This document shows, piece after piece, positions 36,398 to 45,807 of a DNA stretch of 64,000 nt. Position numbers and translations under genes: made by a program. Under the pieces are notes generated by a model. The model was not told where the DNA came from. It searched no databases and worked only from the letters and a program-made list of their open reading frames with translations. Within the stretch, counting starts at the first letter, position 1; each line of letters opens with the position of its first letter. The DNA is from Phenylobacterium sp. (GTDB lineage Bacteria; Pseudomonadota; Alphaproteobacteria; Caulobacterales; Caulobacteraceae): positions 1 through 64,000 of the forward strand of contig NZ_JAUSCJ010000006.1 of NCBI RefSeq assembly GCF_030651185.1, given 5' to 3'.

Positions 36398-36978
36398 CGG
36401 CGGGCTCCAGCGACGGCGACGCGATCGGCGGGTCCGTCGAACAGATCGTCTTCAAAGCGGGGACGTTGGCGCGTCGGGGCGATATCCGGGCGGACAAACC
36501 GCTCGGGTTCCGGACGGGCGCGGGACTCGCGGGCCCCCGCCAGCAGGGCGCCCAGGCGATGTGTGACCCGCTCCACATCCTCCTCGTCGACCTCGGGAAC
36601 ATCGCGGCGGAAGGGGATCGGCGCGCCGCGCTCGACGCGCGCCATGCGTTCGGCCCGGTCCATGCGCTCGGCGCGCTCGGCGTGAACCGGGGCGGCGGGC
36701 GCGCCCTGCAGTTGACGATCCAACCTGGCGGTCAGGGCGCGAGCCTTTTCGATCCGGTCGGCCAGGGCGTCAGCGGCCTCGTCGGTCGCGGCGCGCAGGT
36801 CGGCCAGGCCTTGCTCGGCACGGGCGGCGGCGACGTCCAGCTCGGCCACGGCCTTGGCGAAGCCGTCGTGGCTGTCACGCAGGTGCTTGAGCCGGCCATT
36901 GAGGCGGAAGCCCATCATCAGCGCGGCGGCCAGCAGGCCGGCCAGCATCAGGTTCATCCCAAGGGCGATCAGGCTCAT
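36394..36978 (-). CDS. DUF6468-like flagellar cluster protein
   Basis: A 194-residue protein with one N-terminal membrane helix (LGMNLMLAGLLAAALMMGF) and a long helical coil (HLRDSHDGFAKAVAELDVAA) before a charged, Arg/Pro-rich tail. Similar short membrane-coiled-coil proteins lie beside fliM in alphaproteobacteria and are labelled DUF6468; I recall this by context and am only fairly sure. It overlaps fliM and the MotE-like gene by 4 bases each. Confidence 0.7.
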   Translation of the reverse strand: MSLIALGMNLMLAGLLAAALMMGFRLNGRLKHLRDSHDGFAKAVAELDVAAARAEQGLADLRAATDEAADALADRIEKARALTARLDRQLQGAPAAPVHAERAERMDRAERMARVERGAPIPFRRDVPEVDEEDVERVTHRLGALLAGARESRARPEPERFVRPDIAPTRQRPRFEDDLFDGPADRVAVAGARR

Positions 36979-38042
36979 TTCAGACTCTGAATGGCGCGCC
37001 GGGCATGGGGCGTAAGCGGCGCCTCCACGCGAACGGCGATGTGATGATTGCGGCGGCCCATGCGGCCCCGGGTGAGTGGGATGGTTCCGGCCCGCAGCTC
37101 GATGAGGCTGTCGGGGGTGGCGTTGAGCATGATGGTCTGGCCGACCTCGAGGCTCAGAACCTCTTTCAGGCTGATCTGCTGTTCGTCCAGGACGGCGCGG
37201 ACCTCCATCTGGGTGGTCCAGAGCTCGGTGGCCAGGTGGCCTTCCCAGATGTTGTCGCGGCCGAACTTCTCACCCATGAACTGCTGCAGCAGCATCTTCC
37301 GGATGGGCTCAAGGGTGGCGTAGGGCAGCAGCAGCTCGATGCGGCCGCCGCGGTCTTCCATGTCCACCCGCAGCTTGACCAGGATCGCGGCGTTCGGCGG
37401 CCGGGCGATGGCGGCGAAGCGCGGGTTGGTCTCAAGGCGATCGAGGGTGAAGGTCACCGGGGTCAGGGGCTCGAAGGCCAGCTTGGCGTCGGCCAGCACC
37501 ACCTCGACCATCCGCTGCACCAGCACGCGTTCGATGGTGGTGTAGGGACGGCCCTCGATGCGCATGGCCGCGGTGCCGCGGCGTCCGCCCAGCAGCACGT
37601 CGACGATGGAATAGATCAGGTTGGAGTCAACGGTCAGCAGACCGTAGTTCTCCAGCTCCTCAGCCTTGAACACCGACAGGATGGCCGGCAGCGGGATGGA
37701 GTTCAGGTAGTCGCCGAACCGGATCGAGGAGATGTTGTCGAGGCTGACCTCGACGTTGTCCGAGGTAAAATTCCGCAGGCTCGTCGTCATGTACCGCACC
37801 AGGCGGTCGAAGACGATTTCCAGCATCGGCAGGCGTTCGTACGACACCAGCGCCGAGTTGATGATCGCGCGAATGCCCGAGCGCTCAGCCGCCTCCTCAT
37901 CGGAGAGATCGAAGCCCAGCAGGCTGTCGATCTCATCCTGATTGAGGATGCGTTCGGAGCCGATCATGCTGTCGGCGGATTGCTCCGCGTCAGCCCAATC
38001 TTCGCCCTCGGCGGCGTTCTGGTTTTCGAGTTCTTCGTCCAT
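36975..38042 (-). CDS. fliM: Flagellar motor switch protein FliM
   Basis: A 355-residue protein. The N-terminus contains a LNQDEIDSLLGF segment, the CheY-binding motif type of FliM; LLGGRRGTAAMRIEGRPYTT marks the middle domain; the C-terminal part (SLEVGQTIMLNATPDS) is the SpoA-like C-ring domain. It sets rotation direction in response to CheY. It follows fliL by 26 bases and is coupled to the next gene. Confidence 0.97.
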   Translation of the reverse strand: MDEELENQNAAEGEDWADAEQSADSMIGSERILNQDEIDSLLGFDLSDEEAAERSGIRAIINSALVSYERLPMLEIVFDRLVRYMTTSLRNFTSDNVEVSLDNISSIRFGDYLNSIPLPAILSVFKAEELENYGLLTVDSNLIYSIVDVLLGGRRGTAAMRIEGRPYTTIERVLVQRMVEVVLADAKLAFEPLTPVTFTLDRLETNPRFAAIARPPNAAILVKLRVDMEDRGGRIELLLPYATLEPIRKMLLQQFMGEKFGRDNIWEGHLATELWTTQMEVRAVLDEQQISLKEVLSLEVGQTIMLNATPDSLIELRAGTIPLTRGRMGRRNHHIAVRVEAPLTPHARRAIQSLK

Positions 38043-38068
38043 GGGGATAAGTCGACCAGGGATAGACC

Positions 38069-38665
38069 CTAGTTGATCAACATCTCCTCAATGAGGACGG
38101 CATTTACTTTTGACGGGGCGATCACGAGGTTCACCCGGCGCAGGATTTCCATCCGCAGCTGATAGGAGCCCTGGCTGCCCTGCAGGTCTTCCGGGCGCAG
38201 CTCGCGCAGGAAGGTCTGGAACATGTCCTGGAGCCTCGGCATGTTGGGCTCCAGCAGATCCACAGTCTCCTGGTCGGGAACTTCCAGGGTGAGCTTCAGC
38301 TTCAGGAAGGTGGCGCGGCCGTCGGCTGTCTGCATGTTCACCACGACATTGGGCATGGTGTAGAACAGGACGCCATCGGGCCCCTCGGCGACGGCGCCGA
38401 TGGTTTTCTCTTCCTTGCCCTTCTCGCCCTTCTTTTCCTTCTTCTTTTCCTTGCCGTGCTCGTCGGCCTTGCCGTGAGCCTCATCGGGCTTGGGCTTGAG
38501 GAGGATCATGGCCGCGGTTCCGCCGCCGCCCAGCACCAGAACCGCGGCCACGGCGCCGATGATGATCATCTTCATCGGCAGCTTCTTCTTGCCAGAAGCG
38601 CCTTCGCCTTCCTCGCCCTCGGCGGCTTCGCCGGCCGGGGCTTCCTTGACCTTGTCCTTGGCCAC
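38069..38665 (-). CDS. fliL: Flagellar basal body-associated protein FliL
   Basis: A 198-residue protein with a short cytoplasmic stretch, one membrane helix (MIIIGAVAAVLVLGGG), a Lys/Glu-rich linker (KEKKKEKKGEKGKEEK) and a periplasmic FliL domain (YTMPNVVVNMQTADGRATFL, then VNLVIAPSKVNAVLIEEMLI). FliL rings stabilise stators. First gene of a five-gene operon under a CtrA-like half-site. Confidence 0.96.
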   Translation of the reverse strand: MAKDKVKEAPAGEAAEGEEGEGASGKKKLPMKMIIIGAVAAVLVLGGGGTAAMILLKPKPDEAHGKADEHGKEKKKEKKGEKGKEEKTIGAVAEGPDGVLFYTMPNVVVNMQTADGRATFLKLKLTLEVPDQETVDLLEPNMPRLQDMFQTFLRELRPEDLQGSQGSYQLRMEILRRVNLVIAPSKVNAVLIEEMLIN

Positions 38666-38708
38666 GTGCGCGGCTCCTTAGAATCTGCCCCCTGTGTGTG
38701 CGGCCGAC

Positions 38709-38716
38709 ATGGTTAA
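38709..38716 (-). promoter_or_regulatory. CtrA-like half-site upstream of fliL
   Basis: On the minus strand this reads TTAACCAT, identical to the octamer before fliQ. It is 44 bases before the fliL start. A GAATC at 38681-38685, a CcrM methylation site (GANTC), lies between the box and the gene. Confidence 0.6.
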
Positions 38717-38759
38717 GGACTGGTTTTTTTGGGGGTGGCGGGAGCGGTCCAAGCCTGCC

Positions 38760-38774
38760 CGGCAAAATACGCCG
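38760..38774. promoter_or_regulatory. Inverted repeat, candidate FlbD enhancer site
   Basis: CGGC and GCCG flank an AT-rich centre (AAAATAC). The element lies about 50 bases upstream of the sigma-54-type promoter at 38825 and recalls the ftr enhancers bound by FlbD in Caulobacter flagellar promoters. The match is by general resemblance only. Confidence 0.4.
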
Positions 38775-38824
38775 AAAAGGCTTTGTTAACCTTCTTATCC
38801 TTTGTTTTTGCTTATCTTTCAGAC

Positions 38825-38840
38825 TGGCCCGAAGCTTGCA
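38825..38840 (+). promoter_or_regulatory. Sigma-54-type promoter of flgF-flgG-flgA-flgH
   Basis: TGGCCCGAAGCTTGCA matches the -24/-12 consensus TGGCACG-N4-TTGCA at nearly every position and has the required GG-N10-GC (38826-38827 and 38838-38839). It lies 48 bases before the flgF start, leaving a leader of about 35 bases. Rod and ring genes are sigma-54-dependent in Caulobacter. Confidence 0.8.
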
Positions 38841-38888
38841 GTCTTCCCTCCGACGAAAGTGTCGCAGGTTAAGGGTTCGAGCACGTCG

Positions 38889-39626
38889 ATGGACAACGCT
38901 CTTTATGTCGGACTTTCGAGGCAGATGACGCTGCGCCGCGAGCTCGACATCGTGGCCAACAATATCGCCAATGCCGACACCACCGGCTTCAAGGTCGAGA
39001 GCCTGATGGTGGAGACCGCGCCGCGGGCTCCGGCCATGACCCAGGGCGGCCCCAAGCCGATCAAGTTCGTGCTCGATTCCGGCGTCGCCCGCGACTTCAC
39101 CCCCGGCTCCCTGCGCAAGACCGACGCCCCCTTCGACCTCGGCGTCGAGGGCATGGGCTTCTTCAAGGTCACCACGCCGGACGGCGAGCGCTACACCCGC
39201 GACGGTCATTTCCGGATGGACGACACCGGCCGCGTCACCACCCAAGGCGGCCAGGCCCTCCTCGACGAGGGCGGCGGCGAGATCACCGTCGATCCCCAGA
39301 AGGGCGCGGTCACCATCGCCACGGACGGGACCATCAGCCAGGGCGCCGAGCGCATCGGCAAGGTGGCCCTGGTCCGCTTCGACACCCTCTCGGTCCTCGA
39401 GAAGGCTGGCGACAACCTCTACCGCAACACCTCGAACGCCCAGCCTCAAGCCGCCCCGGACGCCCGCGTCCACCAGGGCATGCTGGAGAGCTCCAACGTC
39501 AAGACCGTCCTCGAGATCACCCGGATGATGGAAGTGACGCGGGCCTACGAGTCGATGGCCAAGATGATGGATTCCAACGCCGACCTGTCCAAGCGCTCGA
39601 TCGAGCGCCTGGGCAAGGCGCAGTAA
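38889..39626 (+). CDS. flgF: Flagellar distal rod protein FlgF
   Basis: A 245-residue protein from the ATG at 38889 (MDNALYVGLSRQ); the frame opens earlier at 38802, but that lies upstream of or within the promoter. VANNIANADTTGFKVE is the rod motif; the C-terminal helix is NVKTVLEITRMMEVTRAYES. It joins proximal and distal rod. First gene of its operon, 14 bases before flgG. Confidence 0.96.
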   Translation: MDNALYVGLSRQMTLRRELDIVANNIANADTTGFKVESLMVETAPRAPAMTQGGPKPIKFVLDSGVARDFTPGSLRKTDAPFDLGVEGMGFFKVTTPDGERYTRDGHFRMDDTGRVTTQGGQALLDEGGGEITVDPQKGAVTIATDGTISQGAERIGKVALVRFDTLSVLEKAGDNLYRNTSNAQPQAAPDARVHQGMLESSNVKTVLEITRMMEVTRAYESMAKMMDSNADLSKRSIERLGKAQ

Positions 39627-39640
39627 GGAAAGTCTAAGAG

Positions 39641-40429
39641 ATGCAAGCACTTCGCACCGCCGCGACCGGCATGGCTGCCCAGCAGCTCAACGTCGAGGTC
39701 ATCTCCAACAACATCGCCAACATGAACACCGTCGGCTTCAAGCGCCAGCGGGCCGAGTTCCAGGACCTGCTCTACCAGACCCTGGAACGGGCCGGGGCGC
39801 AGTCGTCGGACCAGGGCACCATCGTCCCCACCGGCGTGCAGGTCGGCGGCGGCGTGAAGGCGGGCTCGGTCTACCGCATCACCGAGCAGGGCTCGATGAC
39901 CGCCACCGGCAACCGCTATGACGTGGCCATCGACGGCCGTGGCTATCTCCAGGTGCTCAAGCCCTCCGGCGAGACCGCCTATACCCGCGCCGGCAACCTG
40001 GCCTTGAACGATCAGGGCCAACTGGTCACCGAGGACGGCTATCAGGTTCAGCCGGCCATCACGATCCCGGGCGACGCCACCGACGTGATCATCTCCAAGT
40101 CCGGCCAGGTGCAGGTGACCAAGGCCGGCGCCACCACCCCCGAAACCGTCGGCACCCTGGAGCTGGCCACCTTCGTCAACGAGGGCGGCCTGGAAGCCAT
40201 CGGCGACAACCTGTTCATGGAGAGCGGCGCCTCGGGCGCGGCCAATACCGGCGCGCCGGGCTCCACCGGCTTCGGCACCCTGCTGCAGGGCTATACCGAG
40301 GCCTCCAATGTCGACGCCGTCACCGAGATCACCTCGCTGATCGTGGCCCAGCGCGCCTATGAGATGAACTCCAAGGTCATCTCCTCGGCCGACCAGATGC
40401 TGCAGGCCGCCAACCAGTTGAAGGGCTAG
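39641..40429 (+). CDS. flgG: Flagellar distal rod protein FlgG
   Basis: A 262-residue distal rod protein with SNNIANMNTVGFKRQRAEFQ near the N-terminus and TSLIVAQRAYEMNSKVISSA near the C-terminus, both diagnostic. Length is exactly that usual for FlgG. It follows flgF and precedes flgA by 4 bases. Confidence 0.98.
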   Translation: MQALRTAATGMAAQQLNVEVISNNIANMNTVGFKRQRAEFQDLLYQTLERAGAQSSDQGTIVPTGVQVGGGVKAGSVYRITEQGSMTATGNRYDVAIDGRGYLQVLKPSGETAYTRAGNLALNDQGQLVTEDGYQVQPAITIPGDATDVIISKSGQVQVTKAGATTPETVGTLELATFVNEGGLEAIGDNLFMESGASGAANTGAPGSTGFGTLLQGYTEASNVDAVTEITSLIVAQRAYEMNSKVISSADQMLQAANQLKG

Positions 40430-40433
40430 GCTG

Positions 40434-41174
40434 ATGCGCACCCTGATCCTCGCCGCCGTCCTGTCCCTCGCCGCCGCCCCGGCGCTGGCCGGCCAGGCCG
40501 TGACCTTGAAGTCCGAGACCCTCGACGGCGACGGCCTCATCACCCTGTCGGACCTGTTCGACGGGGCGGGTTCAGCCGGCAAGATCGCCGTGGCCACGCG
40601 CCCCGGAACCTCCGCCGTCCTTGACGCCGGGGCCGTGCAGATGGCCGCCCGCCGCGCCGGCCTGGACTGGGCCAACGCCGAGGGCATCCGCCGCATCGTC
40701 GTGCGCGCCGGGTCCGATGGTGGCGTCAGCGCGCCTGTCACGCGCGGCAATGTCGAAATCCTCACCTATGCCCGCAGCCTGTCGGCCGGCGAGATGGTCC
40801 AGCCCCAGGACGTGGTCTGGGCCAAGGCCGCCGCCGCCCCCGCCGACGCGCCCCGCGACGCCGACGCGGTGATCGGCATGGCCGCCAAGCGCCCGCTCCG
40901 CGCCGGCGCCGCCGTCTCGGTCCGCGACGTCTCCGCGCCGCAGGTGATCAAGGCCGGCGACGCCGTCACCGTGATCTACCAGGCCGGCGGCGTCAGCCTG
41001 TCCCTGGAAGGCAAGGCCATGGGCGCGGCCGGGATCGGCGACACCGTCTCGGTGCAGAACACCACCTCCAAGAAGATCATCCAGGCCACCGCCAGCGGTC
41101 CCGGCCAGGCTGTCGTCGGCCCCGCCGCCGACCAGCTCAAGTCGCTGGCCCGCGCCCAGTACGCCCAGCGCTAG
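40434..41174 (+). CDS. flgA: Flagellar P-ring chaperone FlgA
   Basis: A 246-residue protein with a signal peptide ending APALAGQ. The SAF-like domain is visible (RSLSAGEMVQPQDVVWAKA, then RPLRAGAAVSVRDV) followed by the C-terminal beta region VTVIYQAGGVSLSLEGKAMG. It assists FlgI P-ring assembly in the periplasm. flgI itself is not in this window. Confidence 0.95.
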   Translation: MRTLILAAVLSLAAAPALAGQAVTLKSETLDGDGLITLSDLFDGAGSAGKIAVATRPGTSAVLDAGAVQMAARRAGLDWANAEGIRRIVVRAGSDGGVSAPVTRGNVEILTYARSLSAGEMVQPQDVVWAKAAAAPADAPRDADAVIGMAAKRPLRAGAAVSVRDVSAPQVIKAGDAVTVIYQAGGVSLSLEGKAMGAAGIGDTVSVQNTTSKKIIQATASGPGQAVVGPAADQLKSLARAQYAQR

Positions 41175-41188
41175 AAAGCACCCGTCCC

Positions 41189-41911
41189 ATGCGTCTTTCC
41201 GCCCTCGCCCTCGCCGCCCTCATCCCGCTCGCCGCCTGCTCCACCGTCAAGGAAGCCGTGGTCGGCCCAACCCTCGCGCCGGTGGGCTATCCCTCCGCCC
41301 TGGTGGCGCAGGACCAGGTCTACATGGCCAGCAACCAGAGCCAACCGGCCTCGGCCAACTCCCTGTGGCGTTCAGGCGCGCGCGCCTTCTTCATCGATCA
41401 GCGCGCCGCGCGAACCGGTGACATCCTCACTGTCCAGATCGACATCAACGACAGCGCCCAGACCTCGAACGCCTCCAACAGCCGCCGATCCTCGGGCATG
41501 GAGGCCGCCGCGCCATCGCTGTTTGGCCTGTCGGGCAGCCTCGGCCGCCTGCTGCCGCCGGGGACCGACCTGGCCGCCGGGATTGAGACCAACTCCGCCA
41601 TGTCCAACACCGGGTCCGGCGCCGTGACCCGCTCGGAGAAGATCTCGCTCACCATCGCCGCGGTGGTTTCCGCCGTGCTGCCCAACGGCAACCTGGTGAT
41701 CCAGGGCACCCAGGAGGTGCGCACCAACGCCGAGCTGCGCCAGCTCACCGTCGCGGGCATCGTGCGCCCCGAGGACATCTCGTCGTCCAACACCATCAAG
41801 CACACCCAGATCGCCGAGGCCCGCATCAGCTACGGCGGCCGCGGGGACATCAGCCGCGTGCAGAAGACTCCGGTCATGCAGTCGCTCGTGGAACGCTTCC
41901 AACCGTTCTGA
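41189..41911 (+). CDS. flgH: Flagellar L-ring lipoprotein FlgH
   Basis: A 240-residue protein with a lipobox (LIPLAAC) for outer-membrane anchoring. LWRSGARAFFIDQRAARTGD and the region NLVIQGTQEVRTNAELRQLT are typical FlgH. It forms the L ring. It is the last recognisable flagellar gene of this operon. Confidence 0.97.
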   Translation: MRLSALALAALIPLAACSTVKEAVVGPTLAPVGYPSALVAQDQVYMASNQSQPASANSLWRSGARAFFIDQRAARTGDILTVQIDINDSAQTSNASNSRRSSGMEAAAPSLFGLSGSLGRLLPPGTDLAAGIETNSAMSNTGSGAVTRSEKISLTIAAVVSAVLPNGNLVIQGTQEVRTNAELRQLTVAGIVRPEDISSSNTIKHTQIAEARISYGGRGDISRVQKTPVMQSLVERFQPF

Positions 41912-41970
41912 TCGACCTTGAAACCTTAGCTGGGCGGCGGCGTTTCCTCTCCGAAGGGAGCGTCCTGCTC

Positions 41971-42444
41971 ATGAAACGCCGCGCGATCATCGGACTGGGC
42001 ATTTCCTGCCTACTGGCCTCCTGCGCCCACCAGGGCCAGAGCAGCCTGCCGGGCATGGCCTGGTCGCTGAATCACGCCGAGGGCGAGGGCGCCAAGCTGG
42101 CCTATGGCCAACCGCAGAGCGACAACGTCCTGATCATGATGACCTGCCAGCCGAAGTCCGGTCAGGTCCTGGTCTCGATGACCGCTCCCATGGACGCGCC
42201 GTCTGACGCCATCAACCTGGCTTCCAAGCGCCACAACAGCCGCCTCGCCGCTGAGGCCACGCCTGGGATGGGCGAAGGCGCGGTCTATGTCGAAGCCAAG
42301 GCTCCGGTCACCGACCCGGCGCTGGCCAGCTTCGCGGCGACGGGAGACCTCTCGGTCGTCGCCAATGGCCGCAAGGCGCCCATGCCGGTCCGCGGCTCGG
42401 AACGCGGCGCGGTGAACGGCTTCTTCGCGTCCTGCCGCGCCTAG
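41971..42444 (+). CDS. Small lipoprotein, paralogue of next gene
   Basis: A 157-residue protein with signal and lipobox (LGISCLLASC). The body shares a pattern with the gene 32 bases downstream: W-x-L, then LAYGQPQSDNVLIMMTCQP against LVYGVPNSDDFVAALRCPR, and a Cys near the end of both. The two Cys may form a disulfide in the periplasm. There is no known family. It may be read from the flagellar operon, since the gap after flgH is only 59 bases. Confidence 0.65.
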   Translation: MKRRAIIGLGISCLLASCAHQGQSSLPGMAWSLNHAEGEGAKLAYGQPQSDNVLIMMTCQPKSGQVLVSMTAPMDAPSDAINLASKRHNSRLAAEATPGMGEGAVYVEAKAPVTDPALASFAATGDLSVVANGRKAPMPVRGSERGAVNGFFASCRA

Positions 42445-42476
42445 AGGAAGCCCGAATGCGGTGCTAGCGTGGCCGC

Positions 42477-42974
42477 ATGAAGCTCGCGCTTGCCCTCTTT
42501 TTGATGACCGCCACCGCCGCCCAGGCGCAGGAGGCCCGTCTCTGGACCCTGTCCAATGACAAGACCCTGCCCGAGGTGGTCCTGGTCTATGGCGTTCCCA
42601 ACTCCGATGACTTTGTAGCCGCCCTGCGCTGCCCGCGCGGGACCGGCCAGGTCACCGCCTCCTTCCCGGTCGCCACCCGGCTCGCCGATCGGCAGGAGAC
42701 TGATGTCTGGGTCGACAAGATCGGCCGCCGGGCGCCCTGGCCCACCAGCGTCACCCTGGTGTCCGGCCTCGCCTCGGCCACCCTGCGCGGTCAGGCCGAC
42801 GCCGATGACCTCAATGGCGGCTCGCTGCTGTCAGCGGAGGTCGCCACCCGCGCGCCGGTGATCGCGGCCTTCAGGAAGACCGGCGTCCTCACCCTGTCGG
42901 GCCTCGGCGAAACCAAGAGCACGCCGCCGGTCCCGCTGAAGCAGGTCCGACCGTTCCTCAGCGCCTGCAAATAG
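42477..42974 (+). CDS. Small exported protein, paralogue of previous gene
   Basis: A 165-residue protein with a signal peptide (MKLALALFLMTATAAQAQEA). It shares the YG-x-P-x-SD and C-terminal FLSAC features with the preceding lipoprotein but lacks the lipobox, so it should be soluble in the periplasm. Function unknown. It ends 4 bases before the convergent dxs gene. Confidence 0.65.
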   Translation: MKLALALFLMTATAAQAQEARLWTLSNDKTLPEVVLVYGVPNSDDFVAALRCPRGTGQVTASFPVATRLADRQETDVWVDKIGRRAPWPTSVTLVSGLASATLRGQADADDLNGGSLLSAEVATRAPVIAAFRKTGVLTLSGLGETKSTPPVPLKQVRPFLSACK

Positions 42975-42978
42975 AAGC

Positions 42979-44901
42979 TTAGGCCCGGCGTCCCGCGCCG
43001 GCGGCGGAGACATTGTCCACACCCATGGCGTTCAGCGCCCCGCGCACGATGCCCTCGGCGTCCAGGCCGGCCTGGGCGTACATGATCTCGGGCTTGTCGT
43101 GGTCCTGGAAGATGTCGGGCAGCACCAGGGTGCGCACCTTCAGGCCGCGGTCCAGGGCGCCGTGCTCGGCGAGCGCCTGCAAGACGAAGGCGCCAAAGCC
43201 CCCCATGGAGCCCTCTTCCACCGTGATCAGGGCCTCGTGCTCGCGGGCCAGGCGCAGCAGCAGGTCGATATCCAGCGGCTTGGCGAAGCGGGCGTCGGCC
43301 ACCGTGGTGGAGAAACCCCGCGCGCCCAGCAGGTCGGCGGCCTTCAGGCTCTCTGCCAGACGCGTGCCCAGGGACAGGATGGCGACCGTCGTCCCCTCGC
43401 GGACGATGCGGCCCTTGCCGATCTCCAGGGGGGCGGCCAGGTCAGGGATGGCGACGCCAACGCCCTCACCGCGCGGATAGCGGAAGGCCGAGGGACGGTC
43501 GTCGATGGCCACGGCGGTGGCGACGGCATGGGCCAGCTCGGCCTCGTCGGAGGGCGCCATCAGGATCATGCCCGGCAGGGCGCCCATGAAGCCGATGTCG
43601 AAGGAGCCCGCATGGGTCGGCCCGTCGGCGCCCACCAGACCGGCGCGGTCCATGGCGAAGCGCACCGGCAGGCGCTGGATCGCCACGTCGTGGACCACCT
43701 GGTCGTAGCCGCGCTGCAGGAAGGTCGAATAGATCGCGCAGAAGGGCTTCATGCCGTCAGCGGCAAGCCCGGCGGCAAAGGTCACCGCATGCTGCTCGGC
43801 GATTCCGACGTCGAAGGTGCGGTCGGGGAATTCCTTGCCGAACAGGTCCAGCCCTGTGCCCGAGGGCATGGCGGCGTTGATGGCGATGATCTTCGGGTCG
43901 ATCCGGGCGTGCTTGATCAGCTCCTGGGCGAAGACCTTGGTATATTGCGGCGCGACCGGGGCGGACTTGGCCTGCTGGCCGGTCACCACGTCGAACTTCA
44001 CCACCGCGTGCAGCTTGTCGTCGGCGCTCTCGGCGGGGGCATAGCCCTTGCCCTTCTGGGTCACCACGTGGACCAGGACCGGGCGGTCCTTGATTTCCCG
44101 CGCGTTCTTCAGGATCGGCACCAGGGCGTCCATGTCGTGGCCGTCGATGGGGCCGACGTAATAGAAGCCCAGCTCCTCGAAGAAGGTGCCGCCGGTGACC
44201 ATGCCGCGGGCGTATTCCTCCGCCTTGCGGGCGGCTTCCTGCAGCGCCTTGGGCAGAACCCGAGCCATCGACTTGCCCAGGTGGCGCAGCGATTGGTAGC
44301 CGCCGCCGGAGACCAGCCGCGCCATATAGGCGCTCATTCCGCCGACCGGCGGGGCGATGGACATGTCGTTGTCGTTGAGGATGACGGTGAGTTGGCCCGT
44401 GGTCTCGCAGGCGTTGTTCATCGCCTCATAGGCCATGCCGGCGCTCATCGAGCCGTCGCCGATCACCGCCACCACCCGGTTGTCGCGCCCCTTGGCGTCG
44501 CGCGCCGCGCAGAAGCCCAGGGCCGCGGAGATCGAGGTGGCCGCGTGGGCCGCGCCGAAGGGATCGTATTCGCTCTCGGTCCGCTTGGTGAAGCCCGACA
44601 GCCCGCCGCCCTGGCGAAGGGTGCGGATTCGGTCGCGGCGGCCGGTGAGGATCTTGTGCGGATAGGCCTGGTGGCCGACGTCCCAGATCAGGATGTCGTC
44701 GGGGGTCTGGTAGACATGGTGCAGGGCCACGGTCAGTTCGACCACGCCCAGGCCCGCGCCGAAGTGTCCGCCGGTCTGCGACACGACGTCGATCATCTCG
44801 GCGCGCAGTTCGTCTGCGAGCTGCTTCAGTTCCGAAGCATTGAACCCACGCGTGTCGGCGGGCGAGGCGACCTTGTCGAGCAGAGGCGTGTTTGGCGGCA
44901 T
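42979..44901 (-). CDS. dxs: 1-deoxy-D-xylulose-5-phosphate synthase
   Basis: A 640-residue enzyme that condenses pyruvate with glyceraldehyde-3-phosphate in the first step of the MEP isoprenoid pathway, using thiamine diphosphate. [15 protein letters not shown], the TPP loop [17 protein letters not shown] and the second-domain [15 protein letters not shown] are all intact. It lies 24 bases after ispA in the xseB-ispA-dxs order common in proteobacteria. Confidence 0.98.
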   Translation of the reverse strand: MPPNTPLLDKVASPADTRGFNASELKQLADELRAEMIDVVSQTGGHFGAGLGVVELTVALHHVYQTPDDILIWDVGHQAYPHKILTGRRDRIRTLRQGGGLSGFTKRTESEYDPFGAAHAATSISAALGFCAARDAKGRDNRVVAVIGDGSMSAGMAYEAMNNACETTGQLTVILNDNDMSIAPPVGGMSAYMARLVSGGGYQSLRHLGKSMARVLPKALQEAARKAEEYARGMVTGGTFFEELGFYYVGPIDGHDMDALVPILKNAREIKDRPVLVHVVTQKGKGYAPAESADDKLHAVVKFDVVTGQQAKSAPVAPQYTKVFAQELIKHARIDPKIIAINAAMPSGTGLDLFGKEFPDRTFDVGIAEQHAVTFAAGLAADGMKPFCAIYSTFLQRGYDQVVHDVAIQRLPVRFAMDRAGLVGADGPTHAGSFDIGFMGALPGMILMAPSDEAELAHAVATAVAIDDRPSAFRYPRGEGVGVAIPDLAAPLEIGKGRIVREGTTVAILSLGTRLAESLKAADLLGARGFSTTVADARFAKPLDIDLLLRLAREHEALITVEEGSMGGFGAFVLQALAEHGALDRGLKVRTLVLPDIFQDHDKPEIMYAQAGLDAEGIVRGALNAMGVDNVSAAGAGRRA

Positions 44902-44925
44902 GTTACGCGGACAAATCTCTTGAAA

Positions 44926-45807
44926 TCAGTTTCGGCGCTCTAGCACGAAATCCACACTGGCCCGCAGGAATTCAGCCCGCGGACCGAAGGGATCGAGGTG
45001 CGCCTTGGTCTGCTCGATCAGCAGTTTCAGCCGCTCACGGGCGGCGTCGGCGCCCAGCAGGGTGACGTAGTTGGCCTTGCCCTTGGCGGCGTCCTTGCCG
45101 GCCTTCTTGCCCAGCACGGCGTCCTCGCCGTCATGGTCCAGCAGATCATCGACGATCTGGTAGGCCAGGCCCAGGTCCTGGGCGAAGCCCATCAGGGCGT
45201 GGCGTTCGCCGTCCCCGGCATGGGCCATGATCAGCGGCAGTTCGAAGGCCACCGCAATCAGGGCGCCGGTCTTCAGGCGTTGCATGCGGGCCACCGCCCC
45301 CAGGTCGTCACGCACCCCCAGCAGGTCGATCATCTGGCCGCCGCACATGCCCCGAGCGCCCGAGGCCTGGGCCAGGCGCATCAGCATCTCGGAGCGGACA
45401 TTGCCGTCCTTGTGGGTGTCGGGATGGGCGAGGATCTCGAAGGCCGCGGCTTGAAGGGCGTCACCGGCCAGGATGGCGGTGGCCTCGTCATAGGCCACGT
45501 GGACGGTGGGCCGCCCGCGCCGGGTGTCGTCGTCGTCCATGGCCGGCAGATCGTCATGCACCAGGCTGTAGGCGTGGACACACTCCACCGCGCAGGCGGC
45601 GCGCAGCACCGGGCGCTCGTCTAGATCGAACATCTTGCCGGTCTCGATGGCGAAGAACGGGCGCAGGCGCTTGCCCGGCCCCAGCGCCGCGTAGCGCATG
45701 GCCTCGGTCAGCCGGGCCTCCGGGCCATCGGCTCGGGGCAACAGCTCGTCCAGCGCGACGGTGACCAGGTCGGCGGCCTCGGTGACGCGGTGGGCCAGTT
45801 CGGGCAT
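44926..45807 (-). CDS. ispA: Polyprenyl (farnesyl) diphosphate synthase
   Basis: A 293-residue class I prenyltransferase. The first Asp-rich motif is [12 protein letters not shown] and the second [15 protein letters not shown], both able to bind Mg-diphosphate. It makes farnesyl (or geranyl) diphosphate from IPP and DMAPP. Its start touches the stop of xseB. Confidence 0.96.
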   Translation of the reverse strand: MPELAHRVTEAADLVTVALDELLPRADGPEARLTEAMRYAALGPGKRLRPFFAIETGKMFDLDERPVLRAACAVECVHAYSLVHDDLPAMDDDDTRRGRPTVHVAYDEATAILAGDALQAAAFEILAHPDTHKDGNVRSEMLMRLAQASGARGMCGGQMIDLLGVRDDLGAVARMQRLKTGALIAVAFELPLIMAHAGDGERHALMGFAQDLGLAYQIVDDLLDHDGEDAVLGKKAGKDAAKGKANYVTLLGADAARERLKLLIEQTKAHLDPFGPRAEFLRASVDFVLERRN

